Source: Bacteroidota bacterium
Lineage (GTDB): Bacteria; Bacteroidota; Bacteroidia; B-17B0; Aurantibacillaceae
Reading direction: 5' to 3'
DNA: 64,000 bases
Assembly (NCBI GenBank): GCA_013298715.1
Contig: JAAFIQ010000002.1
Location: forward strand, 186,001-250,000
The notes beneath the pieces are model-generated. The model was not told the origin of the DNA, searched no databases, and saw only the letters and a program-made list of their open reading frames with translations. Shown piece after piece: positions 16,820 to 26,730 of this stretch; within the stretch, counting starts at the first letter, position 1; every line of letters begins with the position of its first letter. Made by a program: the position numbers and the translations under genes.

Positions 16820-19111
16820 TTATATTTTTATACCAATCAAAGTAATATCATCAATTTGTTCTGCTCCACCCATCCAATCTTTTAAAGTAGATTCTAGAAT
16901 CACTTTTTGCTGATGCATAGGTAAACCTGTATTCTTTAATAATAATTCTTTTAGATTTTTACTCATGAATTTTTTACCTCTCTCACCACCAAATTGATCT
17001 GGATAACCATCTGTTAAAGTGTAAATAACATCGCCTTTTCTTAAATCTATTTCTTGTTGTGTAAAGGACTGATCTTGTTTATCATGCTTGCCAACAGGCA
17101 TTTTATCTGGTTTTATTTCTATCATAGTTGTCTCAAGCACACCAATCTCTGAAGAACGAGTTATCCAAACGGGGTTATTGGCAGCTGCAATACACAACTT
17201 ACCGTTTTCAAAATCGAAACAAAGTAAACTACAATCCATACCATCTTTACCTCCATCAGCACTGCCATCTTTTTTTAAACGATCAATAATTGTTTCTCGA
17301 GTTGCGTTCAATATATCAGCAGGATTTTTATGGGTCTCAATTGCTTTTTCTAAACTTGTAATATTTAACAAACTCATGATTGCACCTGGTACACCATGGC
17401 CAGTGCTATCTGCTGTTACTAGAACAAATTTATTGCAACCCTTTGGTTCTTGGATAGTACCGCTCCAATAAAAATCACCGCTCACAACGTCTTTTGGTTT
17501 AAACAAAATAAAATAATCTGGCAAATTAGAATCTAAAATTTCTTTTGTGGCTAAAAAACTTCGTTGAATTCTTTCAGCATAATTAATACTATCGCTTATT
17601 TCCTTGTGCTTTTCCTCCACCAAATGTTTTTGGATAGTAATAATTTCATTTTGTCTTTGAGTTTCTTTTTCTTTTAGTTCAATAATTTGTTTTTGTTTTT
17701 TGGTTACTTGAAAACGATTTACCATAAAAATTGAAAACAGTAGCACTAATGCTAGCCCTGAGTATAAAGCATAACGTATAGTTTCTTCTTGTTTCAATTG
17801 TAGTTTAGTAATTTTTTTCTCTTCATTGGTCTTTAAACTATCTGCTAAAGCTTTGGTTTGATATTCGATTTGGTATTGAGATTTTAGAATGGCTTTTTTA
17901 TTGATATCGTTATTTAAGCTGTCTTTTAATTTATAATATTCTGTTAAAAAAAATAAAGCTTGTTTGTCGTTGGATTTCATTGTGTAAAGTTTATACAACA
18001 AGTGTACATTTAATTGTAAATCAGTTAAGCTATTTTGTTCTTTTAATAGATTATACGCTCTTTTCAGAGCATCTTCAGCTTTATTAAAATTGCCAGTTTT
18101 AATGTAAAGTTCACCAACTATACTTAAAACATTTGCTAAATTTTTAAAATCTCTTATCTGCTCGCTCATTAATTTGGCGCTGTCTAAATAATGTAATGCC
18201 ACGTCATATTTTTCATCTTTAAAATACTTTCCACCAATTGCGGCCATTGCCATCGCAGTTCCTTGCACATCTCCAATTTCTTGTTTGATTTTTTTACACA
18301 ACTCTAAATTTTTCAACCCATCATTGTCATTTTTTTGATTAAGCTGCAGTACTCCAATGCTCATTAAGTTGTTTGAGTAACCAATTTTATCGTTAATTTT
18401 ACTAAAAAAATAGGAACTTTTTTGGTAACTTGAAATAGCTTTTTCAATCTCATTTGCGCTCGAATAAATACCACCAATATTATGAAGCACATTAGCGCTT
18501 CCTTGAAAGTCGTTGATTGAATTGTATATATTCAAAGATTTCATGTTGTAATCTAACGACATTTTTGTATCTCCTCTGCTACTATATATTACAGCAATAG
18601 AACTTAAGGTATTCGCTATTCCTTGCACATCGTTAATGTTTTTTCGAATATTTAAACTCCTATTGAAAAATGATATAGCTGAATCAAATTGAAAAATGTT
18701 TGTATATAGAATACCAATGTTTTCTATGGATTTCGCCATTCCAATAGAATCAAAAATTTTAGATCGAATAACTAAACTTTTATTATAATAGATTAGTGCT
18801 GAGTCAATATTGCCTTTGTTTCTAAATAAATATCCTTTGATATTAAGTGCATTTGCGTAATATCTGAGAAAAATTAACTGCTTTTCTTTATCGGAATTAA
18901 ACTTTTTTAAAAAGATTTCTGATTGGCTTAACAACTTACTGCCATACAATTCTCTATTCTCAGATGATTTTTTGGCGATTTCATAAAGTATAAAACACTT
19001 CAGAGTATCCGACTTCGTTCTATTGTAAACTTGCATTAACGAATCAATATTTTGCGCAGTGGTAAGTTTTACAAAATAGAAAAAAAAGAGTAAAGAGATT
19101 TTTAGTTTCAT
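16820..19111 (-). CDS. TPR-containing membrane sensor with SpoIIE/PP2C phosphatase domain
   Basis: The product is 763 aa. Residues 1-19 are a signal peptide (ending KLTTAQ). About eight TPR units span 60-400 (repeated GNIDSALIYYNKSL-like units). A single membrane helix lies at about 445-465 (ALYSGLALVLLFSIFMV), and a charged coiled coil follows at about 470-520. The C-terminal SpoIIE domain (530-763) has the metal-binding motifs DVVSGDFYW, TADSTGHGVPGAIMS, DGMDCSLLCFD and TLTDGYPDQFGG. The TPRs are predicted in the periplasm and the phosphatase in the cytoplasm. The family dephosphorylates anti-anti-sigma-type proteins. No partner STAS or kinase gene is nearby. It is divergent from the icmF-type gene. 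Confidence 0.88.
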   Translation of the reverse strand: MKLKISLLFFFYFVKLTTAQNIDSLMQVYNRTKSDTLKCFILYEIAKKSSENRELYGSKLLSQSEIFLKKFNSDKEKQLIFLRYYANALNIKGYLFRNKGNIDSALIYYNKSLVIRSKIFDSIGMAKSIENIGILYTNIFQFDSAISFFNRSLNIRKNINDVQGIANTLSSIAVIYSSRGDTKMSLDYNMKSLNIYNSINDFQGSANVLHNIGGIYSSANEIEKAISSYQKSSYFFSKINDKIGYSNNLMSIGVLQLNQKNDNDGLKNLELCKKIKQEIGDVQGTAMAMAAIGGKYFKDEKYDVALHYLDSAKLMSEQIRDFKNLANVLSIVGELYIKTGNFNKAEDALKRAYNLLKEQNSLTDLQLNVHLLYKLYTMKSNDKQALFFLTEYYKLKDSLNNDINKKAILKSQYQIEYQTKALADSLKTNEEKKITKLQLKQEETIRYALYSGLALVLLFSIFMVNRFQVTKKQKQIIELKEKETQRQNEIITIQKHLVEEKHKEISDSINYAERIQRSFLATKEILDSNLPDYFILFKPKDVVSGDFYWSGTIQEPKGCNKFVLVTADSTGHGVPGAIMSLLNITSLEKAIETHKNPADILNATRETIIDRLKKDGSADGGKDGMDCSLLCFDFENGKLCIAAANNPVWITRSSEIGVLETTMIEIKPDKMPVGKHDKQDQSFTQQEIDLRKGDVIYTLTDGYPDQFGGERGKKFMSKNLKELLLKNTGLPMHQQKVILESTLKDWMGGAEQIDDITLIGIKI

Positions 19112-19239
19112 GTTTTATTGGTTTGTTTTTCTTGATAACATATATCGCTATCGCCAAAGTAAAATAAAATTAACGAAAAACATACCTTTCGTAATAGTAA
19201 AAAAACAATTAAATTTAAGCCTCCAATTTATTATAATTT

Positions 19240-22200
19240 ATGATTGAAACTAACTTATACCAAACTAAACATAAAATTCGCATTGTAACGGCTGCTGCCT
19301 TATTTGACGGACATGATGCTGCCATTAACATTATGCGTCGTGTTATGCAAAGCACTGGTGCCGAAATTATTCACCTTGGTCACGATAGAAGCGTACAAGA
19401 AATTGTGGATTGCGCCATTCAAGAAGATGCAAACGCTATTGCTATTACAAGCTACCAAGGCGGGCATAACGAGTATTTTAAATACATGTACGATTTATTA
19501 AAAGAGCGTGGTTGTGGACATATCAAAATTTTTGGAGGTGGAGGTGGAACTATTCTCCCTTCTGAAATTGAAGATTTACATAAACATGGCATTACTCGTA
19601 TTTATCACCCTGATGATGGGCGCAGCATGGGTTTACAAGGCATGATTAACGATGTGTTGAAACAAAGTGATTTTGCAACAGGTGCTAATTTGAACGGAGA
19701 AGTAACACACTTAACCGCTAAAGAACATAAATCTATTGCAAAATTAATTTCGGCTGCCGAAAATTTTAATGAAGAAAATAAAGCTGTATTTGCAAAAATT
19801 GCCGAAGATGCTAAAAAATCTACCACACCTGTATTAGGTATTACTGGTACTGGTGGGGCTGGTAAATCATCGTTAGTAGATGAATTAGTGCGTCGTTTTT
19901 TAGTTGATTTTCCAGATAAAGAAATCGGAATTGTATCGGTTGATCCAAGTAAACGTAAAACAGGTGGTGCATTATTAGGCGATCGCATCCGCATGAACTC
20001 AATCAAAAATCCGCGTGTGTATATGCGCTCGTTGGCTACACGTCAAAGTAATTTGGCATTGAGCAAATATGTACAAGATGCGATTAATATTTTAAAAGTT
20101 GCAGGTTACGATTTAGTAATTATCGAAACAGCTGGTATTGGGCAAAGCGATACCGAAATTATTGAACATAGCAATATGAGTTTGTACATTATGACGCCCG
20201 AATTTGGTGCAGCTACTCAACTCGAAAAAATTGATATGTTAGAGTTTGCCGATATTGTTGCCATTAATAAATTTGATAAACGTGGGGCTTTAGATGCCTT
20301 GCGTGATGTAAAAAAACAATACCGTCGTAATCATAATTTATGGGATGCCGATGAAGCTACATTGCCTGTATATGGCACTATTGCCTCTCAATTTAACGAC
20401 CCAGGCATGAATCGCTTATACAAAGCCATGATGGATAAGTTAGTAGAAAAAACAAATTGCGATTTAAAATCAAATTTTGTGATTACTAACGAAATGAGTG
20501 AAAAGATTTATATCATTCCTCCTGCTCGTACACGTTACTTAAGTGAAATTTCTGAAACTAGTCGTGGATATGATAAATGGGCTAATACACAAAGTGAAAT
20601 AGCATTTAAATTGCAAAGTATTAATAACACTATTGAGAATTTAAAAACATCTAAAATAGATGACAAAGATAGAGTTATTAAAACTTTACAAGAAGAAGCC
20701 GAGCGTGTAAGTTTAGATTTAGACCCTCGTAATTTAAAGGCTTTACAAGGTTTTGAAGAGAAAAAGAAAAATTACCAAAACGAATTTTATATTTTTAAAG
20801 TTCGTGATAAAGAAATAAAAATTAAAACGCATTACGAAAGTTTATCTCACTCACAAATTCCAAAAGTAGCAGTTCCAAAATATACTGGTTGGGGCGATAT
20901 TTTAAAATGGAGTTTGCGCGAAAATTTTCCGGGCGAGTTTCCTTATACTTCTGGCATTTATCCGTTTAAACGTGAAGGAGAAGACCCAACCCGTATGTTT
21001 GCAGGTGAAGGCGGACCAGAGCGTACCAACAAACGTTTTCATTATGTAAGTAAAGGATTGCCCGCAGCCCGCTTAAGTACAGCGTTTGATAGCGTTACCT
21101 TATATGGAAATGATCCTGATCATCGTCCGGATATTTACGGTAAAGTTGGAAATAGTGGTGTAAGTGTGTGTTGTTTGGATGATGCGAAAAAATTATATAG
21201 TGGTTTTAATTTAGCCGATCCAAAAACATCGGTAAGTATGACCATCAATGGTCCAGCTGCAACCATTGCTGCGTTTTTTATGAATGCCGCTATTGACCAA
21301 CAATGCGAGCTTTACATTAAAGAAAATAATTTAGAAAAAGAAGTTGAAAAAAAGATTGCAGATATTTATAAATCTAAAGGCACAAAACGTCCTACTTATA
21401 ACGAAGCTGAATTACCCGAAGGAAACAATGGCTTAGGCTTAATGTTATTAGGTGTTACAGGCGATATGGTTTTACCTGCCGATGTATATGAAAAAATAAA
21501 AACAACTACTTTAGCGCAAGTGCGAGGAACGGTACAAGCCGATATTTTAAAAGAAGATCAAGCGCAAAACACTTGTATTTTTAGTACTGAGTTTAGCTTA
21601 CGTGTAATGGGCGATGTACAACAATATTTTATTGATAAAAATGTACGTAACTTTTATTCAGTAAGTATTAGTGGGTATCATATTGCTGAAGCGGGTGCTA
21701 ATCCTATCTCTCAGTTGGCATTTACATTGAGTAATGGTTTTACTTTTGTTGAGTATTATTTAAGCAGAGGCATGAACATTAACGATTTTGCGCCTAACTT
21801 ATCGTTCTTTTTTAGTAATGGTATTGACCCTGAATATAGTGTAATTGGTCGTGTAGCCCGCCGTATATGGGCAAAAGCCATGAAACAAAAATATGGTGGA
21901 AACGAACGCAGCCAAATGTTGAAATATCATATTCAAACAAGCGGACGTAGTTTACATGCGCAAGAAATTGATTTTAATGATATTCGTACCACCTTACAAG
22001 CGTTGTATGCCATTTACGATAATTGTAATTCCTTACACACAAATGCTTACGATGAAGCTATTACCACTCCAACCGAAGAAAGTGTGCGCCGGGCTATGGC
22101 TATTCAGTTAATAATTAATCGTGAATTAGGTTTAGCAAAAAACGAAAATCCTTTACAAGGTTCATTTATTATTGAAGAACTAACCGACTTAGTAGAAGAA

Positions 22201-22623
22201 GCGGTATTAACTGAGTTTGATAGAATTACCGAACGTGGTGGTGTATTAGGTGCAATGGAAACCATGTACCAACGCAGTAAAATACAAGAAGAAAGTTTGT
22301 ATTACGAAACGTTGAAACACAATGGCGAGTATCCGTTAATTGGAGTGAATACATTTTTAAGTAGCAAAGGAAGTCCAACGGTATTACCACGCGAAGTAAT
22401 ACGCAGTACTACTGAAGAAAAAGAAGCGCAAATTGCCACGCGTAATAATTTATGGGCAACCAATAAAGATAAGAGTGCAGAGGTATTAAGAACTTTGCAG
22501 CAACGCGCCATCCAAAATCAAAATTTATTTGAAGGGTTGATGGAAGCGGTAAAGTATTGCAGCTTAGGACAAATTACAAATGCCTTGTTTGAGGTGGGGG
22601 GGCAATACCGACGAAATATGTAA
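19240..22623 (+). CDS. icmF: Fused B12-dependent acyl-CoA mutase with G-protein chaperone (IcmF type)
   Basis: The product is 1127 aa, the length of fused isobutyryl-CoA mutases. Residues about 10-150 are the cobalamin-binding domain, with the base-off motif [10 protein letters not shown] and a glycine-rich loop. Residues about 185-420 are a MeaB-like GTPase (Walker [28 protein letters not shown]). The mutase barrel covers about 560-1127, with [21 protein letters not shown], close to IcmF and unlike the TxYxxRPWT of methylmalonyl-CoA mutase. It interconverts branched and linear acyl-CoAs such as isobutyryl- and butyryl-CoA, and the GTPase guards B12 loading. Substrate is inferred. It is followed after 7 bp by a toxin-like remnant. 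Confidence 0.88.
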   Translation: MIETNLYQTKHKIRIVTAAALFDGHDAAINIMRRVMQSTGAEIIHLGHDRSVQEIVDCAIQEDANAIAITSYQGGHNEYFKYMYDLLKERGCGHIKIFGGGGGTILPSEIEDLHKHGITRIYHPDDGRSMGLQGMINDVLKQSDFATGANLNGEVTHLTAKEHKSIAKLISAAENFNEENKAVFAKIAEDAKKSTTPVLGITGTGGAGKSSLVDELVRRFLVDFPDKEIGIVSVDPSKRKTGGALLGDRIRMNSIKNPRVYMRSLATRQSNLALSKYVQDAINILKVAGYDLVIIETAGIGQSDTEIIEHSNMSLYIMTPEFGAATQLEKIDMLEFADIVAINKFDKRGALDALRDVKKQYRRNHNLWDADEATLPVYGTIASQFNDPGMNRLYKAMMDKLVEKTNCDLKSNFVITNEMSEKIYIIPPARTRYLSEISETSRGYDKWANTQSEIAFKLQSINNTIENLKTSKIDDKDRVIKTLQEEAERVSLDLDPRNLKALQGFEEKKKNYQNEFYIFKVRDKEIKIKTHYESLSHSQIPKVAVPKYTGWGDILKWSLRENFPGEFPYTSGIYPFKREGEDPTRMFAGEGGPERTNKRFHYVSKGLPAARLSTAFDSVTLYGNDPDHRPDIYGKVGNSGVSVCCLDDAKKLYSGFNLADPKTSVSMTINGPAATIAAFFMNAAIDQQCELYIKENNLEKEVEKKIADIYKSKGTKRPTYNEAELPEGNNGLGLMLLGVTGDMVLPADVYEKIKTTTLAQVRGTVQADILKEDQAQNTCIFSTEFSLRVMGDVQQYFIDKNVRNFYSVSISGYHIAEAGANPISQLAFTLSNGFTFVEYYLSRGMNINDFAPNLSFFFSNGIDPEYSVIGRVARRIWAKAMKQKYGGNERSQMLKYHIQTSGRSLHAQEIDFNDIRTTLQALYAIYDNCNSLHTNAYDEAITTPTEESVRRAMAIQLIINRELGLAKNENPLQGSFIIEELTDLVEEAVLTEFDRITERGGVLGAMETMYQRSKIQEESLYYETLKHNGEYPLIGVNTFLSSKGSPTVLPREVIRSTTEEKEAQIATRNNLWATNKDKSAEVLRTLQQRAIQNQNLFEGLMEAVKYCSLGQITNALFEVGGQYRRNM

Positions 22624-22630
22624 AATGTAA

Positions 22631-23199
22631 ATGCCAAATTTATACATCATAGCAGGTTGCAATGGCGCTGGAAAAACAACCGCAAGTTACACGCTTTTGC
22701 CTGAAGTGTTAAATGTAAATGAATTTGTAAATGCAGATAATATTGCAAAAGGCTTATCTCCATTTAATGTTGAAGGTGTAGCCATTGAATCTGCTCGTAT
22801 TATGCTAACTCGTATAGAGGAGTTACTGATTAAAAAAATTGATTTTGCCATAGAAACTACCTTAGCTAGTAAAAGTTCGCTTCATTAATAAAACGAGCAA
22901 AGCTTTTAGGTTATGAGGTTCATTTGGTTTTCTTTTGGTTAAACTCTGTTGAATTAGCAAAGGAGCGAGTAAAACAACGTGTATTAAATGGCGGACATTC
23001 TATTCCAGATGATGTAATTGAAAGAAGGTATAAAGCAGGAATTAAAAATTTGAATACTATTTTTTGTAACTTAGTTGATAGTTGGCGAATTTATGATAAT
23101 TCTAAAAATGAGACTGAATTAATTGCAGAAAAAGGACTTAAGAGTGATTTACAAATTGCTGACATTGAAAAGTATAAATTAATAACAAATGGAAAATAA
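22631..23199 (+). pseudogene. Frameshifted zeta-toxin-like P-loop kinase
   Basis: The first 85 codons encode MPNLYIIAGCNGAGKTTAS (Walker A GCNGAGKTT) and end AIETTLASKSSLH at a TAA at 22886. The remainder continues in another frame from about 22876 (FASLIKRAKLLGYEVHLVFF, then a 3' half with IERRYKAGIKNL and DNSKNETELIAEK). Restoring one T in the run at 22876-22877 gives a continuous product of about 189 aa. The joined sequence matches the AAA/zeta-toxin family of Bacteroidota, which phosphorylates small substrates such as UDP-sugars or is of unknown target. Catalysis is presumably lost, because the P-loop is separated from the rest. A small ORF overlaps its 3' end. Confidence 0.8.
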
Positions 23200-23359
23200 A
23201 AATAATATATCGGAATTAACTTTAAAAATTTCCAAAGGCTTAAAAATTGCTTATGAGAAATTAGTGATTGAAAAAGCCAAAGTTGATGGTGAACTTATTT
23301 TTTGTGAGGATGGCAAAATTATCCGTGTTAAAGCAAAAGACTTACTGAAAAATTTATAG
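23189..23359 (+). CDS. Small partner protein of the zeta-toxin-like gene (putative antitoxin)
   Basis: The product is 56 aa, starting MENKNNISELTLKISKGLKI and ending KAKDLLKNL at a TAG. It overlaps the end of the toxin-like remnant by 11 bp. It is highly charged (rich in Lys and Glu). Residues 40-56 (EDGKIIRVKAKDLL) resemble the short protein often encoded next to zeta-like toxins in this phylum. Overlap and arrangement, not demonstrated activity, suggest an antitoxin or co-regulated partner. This ORF is intact although the toxin gene is frameshifted. Confidence 0.55.
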   Translation: MENKNNISELTLKISKGLKIAYEKLVIEKAKVDGELIFCEDGKIIRVKAKDLLKNL

Positions 23360-23564
23360 AACCTTTTTAGAGTCAATACGTCAGATAGTTCGTCAATAAA
23401 ATCAACTTCTACGATCTAATTACTTTTGTCCCATCTTCAATATTATTTCCTGCAATATAGCCAGATTTTAATCCACCTAAAACGACCCCTAAAAAACCAC
23501 TCAGGGCTGGGAACGATTCCTTTATTTTCTTTACTAAACAGCCATCCGGTTGTCCTTGAAACAA

Positions 23565-24167
23565 TCACTTTTTTCTGTCATCTGTAATTTTCCCGGTTTC
23601 CAAATCAAAATAAAGACCTCCTAAATAAGCAGTATATGGTTGGTAAAAATCACTGCCTTTAGTAAGTATTACTTTATTTCCTTCCATACCATGAATACCG
23701 TATGTTTCATCCAGTTCAAAATCTTCATTTTTTATGTTGTCGTTTTTAATTGAAAATTTCATAATAAACCCGCGCTCATCTTCAAAGTAACTTTGAGTGG
23801 TTGATACTATCCAAATAGTGCCGTTTGAAGAAATGTACATTTTAGGTTTATCTTGTATTTTGCTTACTGGAGATTTGAATTTTAATTTGTGTAAAGATTT
23901 GTTCGCAATACTATCAAATAATTCTAAAAAATAGCCGTGATGCGAAGTTCCTGTTTGCTTTTCACCAGTAGCAATTTTATTAGAGTAACCTCTGGTTTTT
24001 TCCGAAAATTTAAGAATTTTATCCTTACCATTAATAGTAATATAGCTTTGCTTAATAGGATACTCTGTTGCCAAGAAATCCAGGGTAAACCAAACCACCA
24101 AAAATATGCTAGTAATCATCGCTACAAACCCAATAACAGATTTACTTTTGCTCTTTTTTTCTTCCAT
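23565..24167 (-). CDS. Membrane-anchored protein of unknown function, interrupted by an in-frame TGA
   Basis: The product is 200 aa with one N-terminal membrane helix (residues about 10-32, VIGFVAMITSIFLVVWFTLDF) and a beta-rich extracytoplasmic domain. After the TGA at 23567-23565 the same frame stays open for 51 more codons to a TAG at 23411-23409. These encode a hydrophobic segment (ALSGFLGVVLGGLKSGYIAG) that looks like natural protein, so the original gene was probably about 251 aa. The truncated form lacks this tail. The function was not recognised. A run of PA2928-like beta repeats is possible but was not verified. Confidence 0.6.
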   Translation of the reverse strand: MEEKKSKSKSVIGFVAMITSIFLVVWFTLDFLATEYPIKQSYITINGKDKILKFSEKTRGYSNKIATGEKQTGTSHHGYFLELFDSIANKSLHKLKFKSPVSKIQDKPKMYISSNGTIWIVSTTQSYFEDERGFIMKFSIKNDNIKNEDFELDETYGIHGMEGNKVILTKGSDFYQPYTAYLGGLYFDLETGKITDDRKK

Positions 24168-24403
24168 TTCTTTTTTCGTAAAGTTTTTAGCTTGATAGCT
24201 TTTTATAGTTATATCAAATATAACAATTAATAGTGTTGTTAGATAGTGAAGACAGAGTAATTCGTTTTATAACCAAAGATTTACTGAAAAAATTATAAGC
24301 CACAATTAAAATAAATGTACACCTCAAATAAAGAGTAAAATTTCAAATTATTTACCAACAGCCATATTAATTTCCTAACTCCATTCTAATTTAATTTAAA
24401 ATT

Positions 24404-25216
24404 TTACAATTTAATTGCTAAATAATTTGTGGTTAAAAAAACTTCATGCGTTTCATTATAAGTATGTATTTCATGCAGGTCATTTTTTAAAATTCTATAA
24501 ATTTTATATTTATCTTTTAATAGGTAAAAAAAATCTTTAAAAAAAGTTCTGGCGTCTATATTACAACCACCAAACTCAAATTGAATAAAGTTGATTTTTC
24601 CGTGCTCAATCATATTTTTTGCACCTTTTAAGGCACTCAACTCATGCCCCTCAATGTCTAATTTTAATAAGTGTATTTGCTCAATTTTATTTTTTATACA
24701 ATACGCATCAATGGTGGTTAAATAGATTTCCTCAGTCCCATCAAGTTTAATACCAAAGTGGTCTAGGTTTCTTTGATAAACAGATGCTAACAACGAAATT
24801 TCCGAATTTGTGTAGAGTTTTTGGCGCTCTTCAATGTTACTAAATCCAATATTGTTAGAGATTATACTCTGAATGTTTTTTGTGTTCTCTAAAAGCAATG
24901 GAAAGGTAGTTCTAGAAGGTTCAAAAGTATATATACTAACTCCTAGTTTAAATATTTTTGATGCGGCCACTGAATAACCACCAATATTAGCTCCAACATC
25001 AAATATTACTAATGCCTGTTCGTTTTTAAAATAATTATTAATAAAATTAAGAACCTGTAATTCGCCACTAGTATTGAAAACACCACCATTACCAAAATTC
25101 ATTTTTTTAAGTGCTAACTGAAAAATTTTTTCCCAGAGTTGTTGATTTTTTATTTTGGATAAAATTTTAAAAATAACTTGGAAAGGAATTTTTTGGATTT
25201 TTTTGAATAGCATCAA
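24404..25216 (-). CDS. FkbM family S-adenosylmethionine methyltransferase
   Basis: The product is 270 aa. The SAM-binding motif is IFDVGANIGGYSV (residues about 90-102). The family signatures KLDIEGHELSALKGA (about 195) and FIQFEFGG (about 222) follow. FkbM enzymes methylate hydroxyl groups of sugars or polyketides, and in this phylum they are often part of surface-polysaccharide loci. No other polysaccharide genes adjoin it here, so the substrate is unknown. The start is preceded by 150 bp of non-coding DNA. Ile- and Lys-rich composition matches the surroundings. Confidence 0.85.
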   Translation of the reverse strand: MMLFKKIQKIPFQVIFKILSKIKNQQLWEKIFQLALKKMNFGNGGVFNTSGELQVLNFINNYFKNEQALVIFDVGANIGGYSVAASKIFKLGVSIYTFEPSRTTFPLLLENTKNIQSIISNNIGFSNIEERQKLYTNSEISLLASVYQRNLDHFGIKLDGTEEIYLTTIDAYCIKNKIEQIHLLKLDIEGHELSALKGAKNMIEHGKINFIQFEFGGCNIDARTFFKDFFYLLKDKYKIYRILKNDLHEIHTYNETHEVFLTTNYLAIKL

Positions 25217-25368
25217 TTGTGTTTTTACTGCTAATTTTGAATTAATTCAAAACTTGGTTTATATTTCAAATGTAAAGATTAGAATTTGAGCCGGCAAATG
25301 AAGAAATTACAGGTGGATGGATAAAGTTAGATTTTACCTAATTTAGTTGCACGCCTGTTATTTTTCTA

Positions 25369-25851
25369 TTACGGACTCAAATTTATTTCAGTTGCGGAAA
25401 TTAATACCTCAGTGTGGTGATGACCAGTTTGTGCGCAAAACAGTTTACCTTTAACAAGCAATTTCTTATAAAAATAATTCTCAAGATTAAGATTTGTAAG
25501 TAGTTGAATTTTGCTAACATTCGTTTTGGTTTCATTAACCACATCACTGCTATCTGCCTTAATTGTTATAGGATTATCTATTAGAAGGATTGGGCAAATT
25601 TCTTTTTTGTCGCTTAGTGTATCTTCACCAAAAGTTGGAGGGCACCAAAAATTTTCTTTGGTCAAGGTTCCTGTTATGATAGATATTGCAGGTTCGTATT
25701 GATAGTTTGTTGGTAGTTCTTTTTTGTTTTCAATTATTGCTTCATGCTTTTCTTCTTGCTTTTCTTCTTCTTTACTCGCCTCAGTTGAACAGCTAGTAAT
25801 GAAGAGCGCTATAACTATTAGTTTTTTTATGTTTAATTTTGAGATTGGCAT
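25369..25851 (-). CDS. Lipoprotein of unknown function
   Basis: The product is 160 aa with a lipoprotein signal peptide (KKLIVIALFITSCSTEAS, lipobox cysteine at about residue 21). A highly acidic and Lys-rich linker follows (about 27-50, EEEKQEEKHEAIIENKKE), then a globular domain of about 110 residues containing a Trp-Cys pair (ENFWCPPTFGEDTL) and GKLFCAQTGHHHTEVLISATE. Anchoring in the inner or outer membrane is expected. The HHH segment and Cys residues could bind metal, but this is only a guess. No family was recognised. Confidence 0.6.
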   Translation of the reverse strand: MPISKLNIKKLIVIALFITSCSTEASKEEEKQEEKHEAIIENKKELPTNYQYEPAISIITGTLTKENFWCPPTFGEDTLSDKKEICPILLIDNPITIKADSSDVVNETKTNVSKIQLLTNLNLENYFYKKLLVKGKLFCAQTGHHHTEVLISATEINLSP

Positions 25852-25997
25852 TTTATTTTTTTATTGAATATTTGGTAAATTTATTAATAAGTTATTTTTT
25901 AATATGGACTGTAACCTAAGGCTATAAATGTTGAAAAGTTAGTCTGATTAAATTTTGATAAAGGATACGAATCATTCCCTCTGAGCATCTTCTTCCA

Positions 25998-26576
25998 TCA
26001 TTGGTTTGATAGATCGTAGGCGTAATTCAGCATTAACGAAACACAAATCCGTTTGATAGTTAATTTAGGTACTAAGGTTACTTTTGGCGCGAAGTATGGG
26101 TTTTTTAATCGTAAATTATCATCTCCTGTTATTCTTGTTCTACCAGTATTAAAGCCTGCGTATACATTTAATCTGAAAATTTTAGCGTTTTTTAAAATTG
26201 CTTTCCCAAATCCCATATTCCAACAAAAGCCTGACAGTGTGGCGACCAAGGTGTCATTAAAAGTTACTTTGTTTGGTATGTAAAAACTTAATCCATATTC
26301 ACAGTTAGCGCGAATTCTTGGAGTGAATGAAGTATGGTAATCACGCATACCAATTCCTACTTGTTGTAAAGGTCGGTGAGGATTGAATGAATTGAACGTA
26401 TTTAATTGGTTATAGAAATTTTTATTGAATACTGTATTTCCATAATAAAACTCGAATGTGATAGGATGCGAGGTCTTTTTTTTAGTTGTGGATTTTTTCT
26501 TTTTTTGTTGTCCATAACAAACAGTAGTAAGTAATAGAAGTATAATTAGTAAACGTTTTGACAAAATAAAACTCAC
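25998..26576 (-). CDS. Putative outer-membrane beta-barrel protein, interrupted by an in-frame TGA
   Basis: The product is 192 aa with a signal peptide (residues 1-22, ending TVCYGQ) and a basic linker (KKKKSTTKKK). The mature part has repeated amphipathic strands (for example NVYAGFNTGRT, FAPKVTLVP). After TGA 26000-25998 the frame stays open for 32 codons (WKKMLRGNDSYPLSKF then FIALGYSPY) and ends at TAA 25899. A terminal Tyr after a strand is typical for outer-membrane barrels, so the visible end is probably premature. The truncated protein would lack its last strand. Confidence 0.6.
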   Translation of the reverse strand: MSFILSKRLLIILLLLTTVCYGQQKKKKSTTKKKTSHPITFEFYYGNTVFNKNFYNQLNTFNSFNPHRPLQQVGIGMRDYHTSFTPRIRANCEYGLSFYIPNKVTFNDTLVATLSGFCWNMGFGKAILKNAKIFRLNVYAGFNTGRTRITGDDNLRLKNPYFAPKVTLVPKLTIKRICVSLMLNYAYDLSNQ

Positions 26577-26595
26577 TTAAAATAACAAGACATTT

Positions 26596-26635
26596 CGAGA
26601 TTTTTATTTCTTTTAGTAGAAGTTTAAAAATCTCG
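26596..26635. repeat. Small inverted repeat in the gap upstream of the barrel-protein gene
   Basis: CGAGATTTTTA at 26596-26606 and TAAAAATCTCG at 26625-26635 are perfect complements. A second pair, GTAGAAG 26616-26622 and CTTCTAC 26638-26644, overlaps this arrangement. There is no adjacent T-run, so a terminator is not clear. It may be an operator-like site or hairpin in the leader of the gene starting at 26576. Confidence 0.35.
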
Positions 26636-26730
26636 TTCTTCTACCAAATATAGTGATTTCTAATAAATGTGTAATGGCGTTTTTAGCTTAGGGGTAAATT
26701 CCAATTCTTTGTTTTGAGAGCCATTAAAAA

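Noticed and set aside
13156-26000. Full reassignment of TGA to an amino acid
   Set aside because: Two conserved genes (msrC and mazG) end at TGA at natural lengths, Trp is encoded by TGG throughout, and the interrupted genes also contain a TAA stop and frameshifts, which fits decay better.
26596-26644. Terminator in the gap upstream of the barrel gene
   Set aside because: The hairpin has no T-run beside it and does not follow a gene end on the correct side, so it was listed only as an inverted repeat.
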